From: Catelliglobosispora koreensis DSM 44566
Lineage (GTDB): Bacteria > Actinomycetota > Actinomycetes > Mycobacteriales > Micromonosporaceae
NCBI RefSeq assembly: GCF_000379685.1
Contig: NZ_KB903289.1
Span: 97,543-161,542 of the forward strand
DNA: 64,000 bases
Direction of reading: 5' to 3'
Below the pieces are notes generated by a model, which did no database searches, was not told where the DNA came from, and was given only the letters and a program-made list of their open reading frames with translations. Positions within the stretch are counted from its first letter, which is position 1. Every line of letters begins with the position of its first letter. The translations under genes were made by a program, and so were the position numbers. Positions 8,571-15,636 of this stretch are shown piece after piece.

Positions 8571-9710
8571 ATGTCGCTGGGCCAGGCCGTGATCGACAGC
8601 GTCGCTATTGGCGCCAACATCCGGCACATCGCCGCGCAGACGCGTACGCCATTGATGGCCGTCGTGAAGGCCAACGGATTCGGGCACGGCGCGGTGACCG
8701 TCGCCGAAGCGGCGCTCGCCTGCGGCGCCACCTGGCTGGGCGTGACGTCCACGGCAGAAGCCATGGAACTGCGGTCGGCAGGGATCACCGCGCCCATGTT
8801 GAGCTGGCTGCACCGGGCAGACGAGGAATTTGCGGACTTGATTGCGGCCAACGTCGACATCGGGGTATCGAGTCTGGCGCATCTGCACGGGATCGCCGAG
8901 GCGGCCGCGCGCACGGGCCTGCCCGCGGCCGTCCAGCTGAAAGTGGACGTCGGTCTGTCACGCAACGGGATCCTCGGCGACGACTGGACCGAACTCGTTA
9001 CCTACGCCCGCAAACATGAGGCCGAGGGCAGCGTCGTCGTGCGTGGACTGTGGTCTCACCTCACCAATGCCGACGTCGCGGGGTGCCCCAGCGTCGGGCA
9101 ACAGGTCACCAGATTCCATGACGCGCTACAGGTCGCGCACGGCGCTGGGCTGACGCCTGACGTGGTGCACCTGGCCAATTCCGGTGCGGCTCTGGCCGCC
9201 CCGCAGACACGGTTTGACCTGTGCCGCATTGGCCTGGCCATGTACGGTGTCGATCCGTTTTGGCGCGAAGGCGTGAGCCAACGGGCGCTACAGCCGGCGA
9301 TGACGTTGCGTACCAGCGTCGTCAACGTCAAGCGGGTGCCTGCGGGAACCGGTGTTTCGTACGGGCCTGACTACGTGACGGACCGTCCCGCCACGCTCGC
9401 CCTGATTCCGCTGGGTTACGCCGACGGCCTGCCCCGCGCCGCCGAAGGCCGCGCGTCGGTGTGGCTCGCCGGGCAGCGGTGCCCCATCGTCGGGCGCATC
9501 TCCATGGACCAATGCGTTGTCAACGCTGGCGATCTGCCGGTCAGCCTCGGCGACCCCGTCATCGTCTTCGGCGCCGGAACTCACCCGGGCGAACGCCCGC
9601 CGGCGGTTGAGGACTGGGCGCACTGGGCCCGTACCAATCCGCACGAGATTTTGACCGGCATCGGAGCGCGGGTAGCCCGCGTGACACCTCAGGAGGCACG
9701 GACAAGATGA
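8571..9710 (+). CDS. alr: Alanine racemase
   Basis: Interconverts L- and D-alanine with PLP, supplying D-Ala for peptidoglycan. The 379-residue protein has the PLP lysine in MAVVKANGFGHG (Lys33), the C-terminal catalytic tyrosine region LGYADGLPR, and GRISMDQ near the C-terminus. The usual AYGHG is GFGHG here, so one conserved Tyr is Phe. I use ATG 8571 because homology begins there; the in-frame upstream codons from 8412 encode an Arg/Gly-rich stretch overlapping the small ORF. The stop overlaps the ligase start by ATGA, so the two are translationally coupled. Whether this is the only alr in the genome cannot be seen. Confidence 0.92.
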   Translation: MSLGQAVIDSVAIGANIRHIAAQTRTPLMAVVKANGFGHGAVTVAEAALACGATWLGVTSTAEAMELRSAGITAPMLSWLHRADEEFADLIAANVDIGVSSLAHLHGIAEAAARTGLPAAVQLKVDVGLSRNGILGDDWTELVTYARKHEAEGSVVVRGLWSHLTNADVAGCPSVGQQVTRFHDALQVAHGAGLTPDVVHLANSGAALAAPQTRFDLCRIGLAMYGVDPFWREGVSQRALQPAMTLRTSVVNVKRVPAGTGVSYGPDYVTDRPATLALIPLGYADGLPRAAEGRASVWLAGQRCPIVGRISMDQCVVNAGDLPVSLGDPVIVFGAGTHPGERPPAVEDWAHWARTNPHEILTGIGARVARVTPQEARTR

Positions 9711-10702
9711 AAACCCGGCTGGCTGTGCTGTTCGGCGGGCGAAGCGGCGAGCATGACGTTTCGCGCCTTTCAGCGCAAAGCATCCTGGCGCACCTCAACC
9801 CCGCCCACTATGAGGTGACCGAAGTGCTCATTGAGCGCGACGGCCAGTGGTGCGTCGGCGGCGACCACGCCACCCTCGCCGAAGCGTTGCGGGTGCTGCG
9901 CGCCCAGGACGTGGTCTTCCCAGCGCTGCACGGTCCCTACGGCGAAGACGGGATCATCCAGTCGATGCTCGAATGGCTCGGCGTGGCCTACACCGGCAAC
10001 GGAGTGTTCGCCAGCGCGGCCGGCATGGATAAGGCGATCACTAAGAAACTCCTTGCGGCACAAGGTTTGCGGGTCGCCGACGGAGTCGTGCTGCAGGCGG
10101 GGCATGACCTGGCGGAAGCCGACCGTGAGCGGTTGGCGCTGCCCGTTTTCGTCAAACCCGCCCGCGCCGGGTCCAGCCTGGGTGTGTCCAAAGTAGAGCA
10201 GTGGCCGCAGCTGCCGGCCGCGCTGCGGCTGGCTCGCGAAAGCGACACGAAGGTCCTCATCGAGCGGGCCGTGCCCGGGCGCGAGATCGACGTTGGTGTG
10301 CTGCAACACCCGGACGGCACGGTCACCGCCGGTCCGCCGCTGGAGATCCGGGTGCCGAGCGCGACATTCTTTGACTACGAAGCCAAATACGGCGGGGGAG
10401 CGGTCTTTCACCTCCCGGCCCCACTCGACCCCGCCATGACACGTCGTCTGCAAGACCGTGCCGTCGAGGTGTTCCACGCGCTGGGCTGCCGGGGCCTGCT
10501 GCGCGTCGACTTCTTCGTCCCGGAGCCGGACGGCGAACCGGTCGTCAATGAAATCAACACTTTTCCTGGCTTCACGAAGGCGTCGCAGTACCCGCAGATT
10601 TGGCAACGGGCCGGCATCGAGTTCCCGGATCTGCTCGACATTCTCATCGCTGGCGCGCTCACCAAACGGACCGGCGCACTCACCTCCGAGGCCGTCGCAT
10701 GA
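9707..10702 (+). CDS. ddl: D-alanine--D-alanine ligase
   Basis: An ATP-grasp ligase of 331 residues that joins two D-Ala. Seen: FGGRSGEHDVS at the N-terminus, LHGPYGEDG, the ATP-grasp lysine segment VFVKPARAGSSLGVSK, RVDFFV and NEINTFPGFT at the metal site. The omega-loop reads DYEAKY, the signature of D-Ala-D-Ala ligases rather than of D-Ala-D-Lac (VanA/B) enzymes, so the product should be normal D-Ala-D-Ala. It is coupled by 4-base overlaps to alr upstream and to the dipeptidase downstream. Confidence 0.93.
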   Translation: MKTRLAVLFGGRSGEHDVSRLSAQSILAHLNPAHYEVTEVLIERDGQWCVGGDHATLAEALRVLRAQDVVFPALHGPYGEDGIIQSMLEWLGVAYTGNGVFASAAGMDKAITKKLLAAQGLRVADGVVLQAGHDLAEADRERLALPVFVKPARAGSSLGVSKVEQWPQLPAALRLARESDTKVLIERAVPGREIDVGVLQHPDGTVTAGPPLEIRVPSATFFDYEAKYGGGAVFHLPAPLDPAMTRRLQDRAVEVFHALGCRGLLRVDFFVPEPDGEPVVNEINTFPGFTKASQYPQIWQRAGIEFPDLLDILIAGALTKRTGALTSEAVA

Positions 10703-11343
10703 TCCTGCTTTCCGATCGCCGTGTTTCCGTCATTCCTTTGCGCGACAACGGTGAAGTCATGGTCGACCTGCGCGACGTTGACGAGTTGCGGGTCGACGCC
10801 CGGCTCGCTGACGCGGCTGGCGCCTACGCGCATCTGCGAGAAGACACCGTCGCTCGCCTGGTCAGCGCGCAAGGGCGCCTGCCCTATGGGTTGCGGCTGC
10901 TCATCATCGAGGGATACCGGCCGCTAAGCCTGCAGACCACCTATTTCGAGGACTACAAAGCTGAGCTGCGGGCTAACTATCCACATTGGACCCCCGCGCG
11001 ACTGCACACGGAGGCCAGCAAATACGTCTCGCCGCCCGAGGTCGCCCCGCACAGCACCGGTGGCACCACCGACCTGACGTTGTGCACCGAAGACGGCATT
11101 GAGCTCGATATGGGCACCGCCGTCAACGCCAGCCCGATCGCCAGCGCCAACGCCTGTTTCACGGCCTCGCCTGATATCTCGCCGCAGGCACGCGTCAACC
11201 GCGGCATCCTGTCACAGGCGCTCACCTCGGTGGGGCTGGTGAACTACCCCACCGAGTGGTGGCACTGGTCGTTTGGCGACCGCTACTGGGCGCTTAGCAC
11301 GGGTGCTGCCGCGACGCGGTATGGCCCGGTGGACCTGAGCTAG
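10699..11343 (+). CDS. VanX-like D-Ala-D-Ala dipeptidase (peptidase family M15D)
   Basis: A 214-residue zinc dipeptidase. Predicted zinc ligands are His118 and Asp125 (HSTGGTTD) and His189 (EWWHW), with the catalytic Glu186, and Arg74 lies in EGYRP, matching VanX. The motif is HSTGGTTD instead of the usual HSRGSAID, a small deviation. No signal peptide is present, so it should act in the cytoplasm. It hydrolyses the product of the ligase with which it overlaps by ATGA, so the operon both makes and removes D-Ala-D-Ala. The likely role is turnover or recycling of the dipeptide; glycopeptide resistance would also need VanH and VanA, which are absent. The 3' end overlaps the convergent eamA-like gene. 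Confidence 0.88.
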   Translation: MILLSDRRVSVIPLRDNGEVMVDLRDVDELRVDARLADAAGAYAHLREDTVARLVSAQGRLPYGLRLLIIEGYRPLSLQTTYFEDYKAELRANYPHWTPARLHTEASKYVSPPEVAPHSTGGTTDLTLCTEDGIELDMGTAVNASPIASANACFTASPDISPQARVNRGILSQALTSVGLVNYPTEWWHWSFGDRYWALSTGAAATRYGPVDLS

Positions 11344-12239
11344 GTGAGCGAAGCCAGCACCGTGAGACGGTCCGTCGCGGGGCGTCGCGGGCGGATGCCG
11401 ATGAGAACGCCCGCGATCACTACCGCGGCACCGGCGAGTTCGGCGACGGCGGGCAAACCCTGTCCCAGCAACGCCGCGGTCACGATGGCACCGATGGGCA
11501 GGCAGCCGGCGAACAGCCCAGCGCGGTCGGCGCCCAGGGTGGACAGTGCTGAGTACCAAAGAAGAAAAGCTCCGGCACTGACGATGACGGCGAGGTAGGT
11601 GAGCCCGAGCGCCTCGGGCATCGTCGGCATCCGCAAAGCGTCCGTGCCGGCGGTGGCGAACCCCAGCACGAGCAGCATCGGCACCGAAGCCGCGCCGGCG
11701 TAGGCCGAAACCCTAATCGCACCAAGCTTTGGCAGCAACGGCAACGCCAGCATCGAGAAGCACACCTCGCACGCCAGAGCGCCAACGCTAAACAGGATGC
11801 CGCGCGGGGTGCCGGTGCCCAGACCGGTGGCCAGGGTGGCCCCGCCGACGACGACCAGCGCTCCGATGAGGACTCTGGGCGAGGGCCGTTTTCCCGCCGC
11901 CAGCGGCCCGATGACGGCCAGCACGACGGGCACGGTGCCCACGATCGTGCCGATGAACGCGGCACTGGCATAGCGGGTGCCCTCGACGACGAAGACGTTG
12001 AACGCGACGATGCCGGTGGCGGCCAGGCCCAGCAGGTACGCCCATTCCCGCCCGGTGAGCCGCACCAGGCCGTGCCCACGGGCGTGGGCGACCGCGAACA
12101 GGATGAGCGCGGCCAGGATGTAGCGCACCGCCTGCCCGCCGTAGACCGGGTAGCTGGACACGCTGGCTGACACTGCCGCCAGGGTGCCGACGAGGAACAT
12201 GGCCCCGGAGGCGGAAAGGCTGGCGCGAAGATCTCCCAT
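11340..12239 (-). CDS. EamA/DMT-family transporter
   Basis: A 299-residue membrane protein with about ten hydrophobic segments in two EamA repeats. This family exports amino acids and other metabolites. It is divergent from the MocR regulator across a shared operator, and such pairs usually mean the regulator controls the transporter. Given the neighbouring D-alanine operon, an amino acid substrate is plausible but unproven. I take ATG 12239, which has TACCTT seven bases upstream, over the TTG at 12248. Confidence 0.85.
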   Translation of the reverse strand: MGDLRASLSASGAMFLVGTLAAVSASVSSYPVYGGQAVRYILAALILFAVAHARGHGLVRLTGREWAYLLGLAATGIVAFNVFVVEGTRYASAAFIGTIVGTVPVVLAVIGPLAAGKRPSPRVLIGALVVVGGATLATGLGTGTPRGILFSVGALACEVCFSMLALPLLPKLGAIRVSAYAGAASVPMLLVLGFATAGTDALRMPTMPEALGLTYLAVIVSAGAFLLWYSALSTLGADRAGLFAGCLPIGAIVTAALLGQGLPAVAELAGAAVVIAGVLIGIRPRRPATDRLTVLASLT

Positions 12240-12246
12240 GCCTCTC

Positions 12247-12252
12247 AAGGTA
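12247..12252 (-). promoter_or_regulatory. -10 element, leaderless start at 12239
   Basis: On the minus strand TACCTT is followed by seven bases and ATG at 12239. The GAGAGG in the spacer could also act as a weak ribosome site. It lies beside the MocR boxes. Confidence 0.4.
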
Positions 12253-12259
12253 GGATGCC

Positions 12260-12307
12260 ATTGGTCCCCGCGACAGGACCAATCGGCACCCGATCCAGAG
12301 GACCAAT
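12260..12307. promoter_or_regulatory. Probable MocR operator: three GGACCAAT boxes
   Basis: ATTGGTCC at 12260-12267 faces GGACCAAT at 12276-12283, and a second GGACCAAT lies at 12300-12307. All are exact copies. The two direct copies start 24 bases apart, just before the regulator's GTG at 12311. MocR proteins typically bind paired direct repeats between themselves and a divergent gene, which matches this position. Confidence 0.7.
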
Positions 12308-12310
12308 CGC

Positions 12311-13678
12311 GTGGACCTGCATCTGCACATCGACCACTCGGCCGGTGCGGTCACCGTCCAGCTCACCTCGGCGCTGCGCGACAGCATCCGTTCCGGGGCG
12401 TTGCGTGCCGGGACCAGCCTGCCACCGAGCCGTCAGCTGGCCCAGGACCTTGGCCTGTCCCGGGGCGTGATCGTCGAGGCTTACAGTCAGCTGGCCGCCG
12501 AAGGGTTTGTCATCGCCCGCCCGGGAGCACGCACCATGGTGTCGGCCTGCGCGACAGCAGCGGAAGTGTCGCCAGTGGACGGTCCGGTTCAGCCCGGTGC
12601 GGTTGCCGTGCGCTATCAGCTTCGCCCTGGTACCCCCGATTTGAGTTTGTTCCCCCGATCCTCATGGATGTCGGCCCTGCGCCACGTGATGACCTCGATC
12701 CCGCACGACGCCCTGGGCTATCCCGATCCGGCAGGGGTGCCGCAGTTGCGCGACGAACTCGCCGCCTACCTCAACCGGGTGCGGGCAGCCCGCGCCGACG
12801 CGCAGCACATGGTCGTCGTCAACGGCGTCGCGCTGGCGCTAAGCCTTGTCACCAGAGCACTCGCCAGCCAGGGCCGCGACCTCATCGCCATCGAGGACCC
12901 CAGCGGGCTCGGGCAACGAGAGCTCCTAGCCGCCTCCGGCGCACGGCTCGTGCCCATCCCGGTCGATGACGAAGGCATAAGTGTTGCGGCCCTTAGCCTT
13001 TCCGGCGCCCACGCCGTCCTGCTGACGCCTGCGCACCAATTCCCAACCGGTGTCGTGCTTTCCCCGGCCCGGCGCACCGCCCTCGCGGCCTGGGCCGCCG
13101 AAACGGGCGGGCACATCATCGAAGACGACTACGACGCCGAGTTCCGCTTCGACCGCGAACCCGTGGGCACGTTGCAAGGCCTGCTGCCTAGCCACGTCAC
13201 CCTCACCGGATCGGTCAGCAAATCCCTTGCCCCCGGCCTGCGGCTGGGCTGGATGGTCTCGCCGCCACCGCTGGCCGCCGAAGTCGCCCGGCTGCGCCAG
13301 CTGCTCGACCTCGGCTCGCCCGTGCTGGAACAGCATGCCCTGGCACGCTTCCTCGGCGACGGCGGGTATGACCGGCACCTGCGCCGGGCCCGCAAGGTTT
13401 ACCGCCGCCGCCGCGACGCCCTGGCGAACGCACTAGCCATACACCTGCCGCAGGCGAAAGTGCGCGGGATCTCTGCCGGGCTGCACCTGCTCGCCGAGCT
13501 GCCCGCCGGCACAGACGACGAAGCCATCGCCGCCAAAGCGCTAAAGCTAGGCGTGACCACATCTCCGCTCTGTCCAATGCAGACCCATCAGGGGGTACCA
13601 GGCCTCGTCCTCGGATTCGCCGTCGAACCCGAACACCGCCTCGGCGAAGCCGTCCGTCTCATCGCGACCGTGGTCTGA
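12311..13678 (+). CDS. MocR-type regulator (GntR helix-turn-helix fused to class I aminotransferase)
   Basis: A 455-residue PLP-dependent regulator. An N-terminal GntR winged helix (LPPSRQLAQDLGLSRGVIVE, about residues 38-57) is followed by a full aminotransferase fold-type I domain. The cofactor Lys is expected in SVSKSLAPGLRLG. EDDYDAEFRFDRE and the late GLVLGFAVEPEHRL also match the family. MocR proteins sense PLP or an amino-acid-PLP adduct and often control vitamin B6, amino acid or cell-wall genes (DdlR is one that activates a D-Ala ligase gene). The three boxes immediately upstream suggest autoregulation and control of the divergent EamA gene. Confidence 0.92.
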   Translation: MDLHLHIDHSAGAVTVQLTSALRDSIRSGALRAGTSLPPSRQLAQDLGLSRGVIVEAYSQLAAEGFVIARPGARTMVSACATAAEVSPVDGPVQPGAVAVRYQLRPGTPDLSLFPRSSWMSALRHVMTSIPHDALGYPDPAGVPQLRDELAAYLNRVRAARADAQHMVVVNGVALALSLVTRALASQGRDLIAIEDPSGLGQRELLAASGARLVPIPVDDEGISVAALSLSGAHAVLLTPAHQFPTGVVLSPARRTALAAWAAETGGHIIEDDYDAEFRFDREPVGTLQGLLPSHVTLTGSVSKSLAPGLRLGWMVSPPPLAAEVARLRQLLDLGSPVLEQHALARFLGDGGYDRHLRRARKVYRRRRDALANALAIHLPQAKVRGISAGLHLLAELPAGTDDEAIAAKALKLGVTTSPLCPMQTHQGVPGLVLGFAVEPEHRLGEAVRLIATVV

Positions 13679-13751
13679 CCCTAACTGGTTTTGAGACCGT
13701 AACGTGACGAAAGATCGTTGGGACGGGCCAGCATCGGCGGTTGGGTTGCCT

Positions 13752-13757
13752 TAGCGT
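13752..13757 (+). promoter_or_regulatory. -10 element, leaderless start at 13764
   Basis: TAGCGT, six bases (TCACGA), then ATG at 13764. No Shine-Dalgarno sequence is present. Confidence 0.45.
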
Positions 13758-13763
13758 TCACGA

Positions 13764-15455
13764 ATGAAGCTGACCAGGCCAACATGGATCTTCTTAGGAA
13801 TGTCGTTGATGCTGGTCGTGATTTCGCTGGTCAGGCTGTTCTGGCGGCTGTATGCCTATCCTGATTTGTCGATTGTCGCCAATGGGTCGCTGGGCCTGGC
13901 GCCATTGGGCTGGACGGAAATCATGGTGGTCCTCCCCTTCTGGGCTCTGTTGCTGGCCGTCTTGCTCGCGGTCATGGGGCGGGCAGATTTTGACGGGCCG
14001 GGCCGCAGGAAACAACTCGTCTCGCAGACGCTCTTGCTTACCGCGGCCGGTGTCGCCATCATGTTCTGCTCGGTGGAGTCAATCGACAGGCTGTCATTAG
14101 GCGGGTTGTTCGCCGCGATAGGTATCGCCATCGCGGCGCCCCTCATCGTGGATGTATTCGTGAGCAAGCAGACGGATCTGGCAGAGGCCTGGCGACGACT
14201 GCGTTATGTGCCTGTCGTCCTAGTCGGCGTGATTGTGCCGCTTATCGCCGTTCGGTGGATGTTGCTGCGGTGGCCCGAGCCACCGGTCACGTCGCCAATT
14301 ACCGTCCTAGTGCTCCTCGTCGTCGCGCTCATTCAGGCAACCGCGATTCGTCAGTCGCTCGGCAGGCCGATGGGCGTCGATGACGCGACTGGTTCGCCGC
14401 GGCTGCAACGAATAGTGGCAGCCTCAGCGGCGGCCGTTATCCTCCTACCCGGCGCGGCGGCTGCTGTCATCGCGGTGACAGCAAACCTGCCACAGGTGTG
14501 GTTCCGCGATGGCTGGTCGGCGCTCGCTGCCGGATGGCCAGCAGGGCGTCATCCCGTTTTTGCGCACGGGAACGGCTTCATTACCGACTGTCTCGACGAC
14601 CGTTGCGAAAGTGCTGACACGATCCGGATCGGATTTGCTTTCGTGGAAGACCGGCTGTCGTATCCGACGGCTGCGATCGCCGCAGATGGCGCGGTCACGA
14701 TTGTTAACGGAGAGCAGCTCATCCATTGCGACGCCGGCCGGTCGGCGTGCAGAAAAGTCTCTCCTGTCACGCTCAAGGGCGCGGCGCTTAGCGCTGTCAC
14801 TGTGTCAGCGAACGGTGCCGTTGTCCTCGGCGCCGCATGGGTGGTGTCGGCGAATGAAACGACAACCTGGTTGAAGCTGGCAATCGTCCAATGTGCGGAT
14901 CCCTACTGCGCTGAGGTGACTGTCGCCGACCTCGGCCAGATGGAAACAGGCGTGCTCGAGACTTACAACAGCCAGATCAGGATCGGCATCGGTGAGGCCG
15001 GGATCCCAGGTCTCATCGTGTTTGGCAAGGACACCTTCTGGGTTGGACACTGCCCTGCAGCCGGGTGCAGGTTGTCTAAAGCCACTGAGGCGCATCAGCA
15101 CCAGGAGATGCTAGATCTCCATGGGTGGCCTTACCAACGGCGTGCAGCTCATGTCGACAGCGGGGCTGAGATGGCGGTCGGAAAGGAAGGCTACTACGCG
15201 CTGGGATTTATGTCGGCCAGAGCTGAGGCGATTCAGCACATGTCGACGTCGTCCGGCGATGCCCTACTCATTTGCGCCGATAGCCGTTGTGGTGAGGTCA
15301 AGCGCCGCGTTTTCCTGCCAGTTCCCTTCGTGCCGTATCCTTTCGACCTGCACTCGCCGCCGTGGGTTTACAAGGATCCCATTGCTGTGCATCCAGATGG
15401 CCGAGTGGTTCTTGTAAACAACTATCTTCTGCGCCTCTATGTGGTTGAGCGCTAG
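13764..15455 (+). CDS. Polytopic membrane protein with cysteine-paired, propeller-like extracytoplasmic domain
   Basis: A 563-residue protein. The first about 240 residues contain seven or so hydrophobic segments; the remaining about 320 residues are polar and look extracytoplasmic. In that part, short loops with paired cysteines recur: CLDDRC, CDAGRSAC, CADPYC, CPAAGC and CADSRC, spaced roughly 50-80 residues apart. Four of the five are C-x4-C. The repeat is followed by strand-like sequence each time, suggesting a beta-propeller with one disulfide per blade. Ligand and function are unknown. It stands alone between a regulator and a GH109-like gene. Confidence 0.7.
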   Translation: MKLTRPTWIFLGMSLMLVVISLVRLFWRLYAYPDLSIVANGSLGLAPLGWTEIMVVLPFWALLLAVLLAVMGRADFDGPGRRKQLVSQTLLLTAAGVAIMFCSVESIDRLSLGGLFAAIGIAIAAPLIVDVFVSKQTDLAEAWRRLRYVPVVLVGVIVPLIAVRWMLLRWPEPPVTSPITVLVLLVVALIQATAIRQSLGRPMGVDDATGSPRLQRIVAASAAAVILLPGAAAAVIAVTANLPQVWFRDGWSALAAGWPAGRHPVFAHGNGFITDCLDDRCESADTIRIGFAFVEDRLSYPTAAIAADGAVTIVNGEQLIHCDAGRSACRKVSPVTLKGAALSAVTVSANGAVVLGAAWVVSANETTTWLKLAIVQCADPYCAEVTVADLGQMETGVLETYNSQIRIGIGEAGIPGLIVFGKDTFWVGHCPAAGCRLSKATEAHQHQEMLDLHGWPYQRRAAHVDSGAEMAVGKEGYYALGFMSARAEAIQHMSTSSGDALLICADSRCGEVKRRVFLPVPFVPYPFDLHSPPWVYKDPIAVHPDGRVVLVNNYLLRLYVVER

Positions 15456-15493
15456 AACCCAGACTCAACCGTGTGCGGGCGACACTGAGCGCC

Positions 15494-15525
15494 TTGACAG
15501 AGAACTGCGAACGGTTGCTTAGATT
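15494..15525 (+). promoter_or_regulatory. Possible promoter for the GH109-like gene
   Basis: TTGACA at 15494-15499, with TTAGAT or TAGATT 19-20 bases downstream. The spacing is longer than the usual 17-18, so this is tentative. It would give an untranslated leader of about 105 bases ending in GAAGGAG before the ATG. Confidence 0.3.
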
Positions 15526-15636
15526 TGTAAAATTCAGGGCTTGAAGTTGCAGATTTATGCATCTAAGGTCATGCGCAAATCCCTCAGGGGCTGTGTCGGC
15601 GTAGCCGCCTTCATCGCTCAACCGTGAAGGAGTCTC

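Noticed and set aside
9770-10606. 278-codon minus-strand open frame
   Set aside because: Antisense to the D-Ala-D-Ala ligase, whose motifs are intact.
8407-11343. Vancomycin-resistance cassette
   Set aside because: There is no VanH dehydrogenase, the ligase has the EAKY loop of D-Ala-D-Ala enzymes, and the two-component system is NarL-type, not VanRS.
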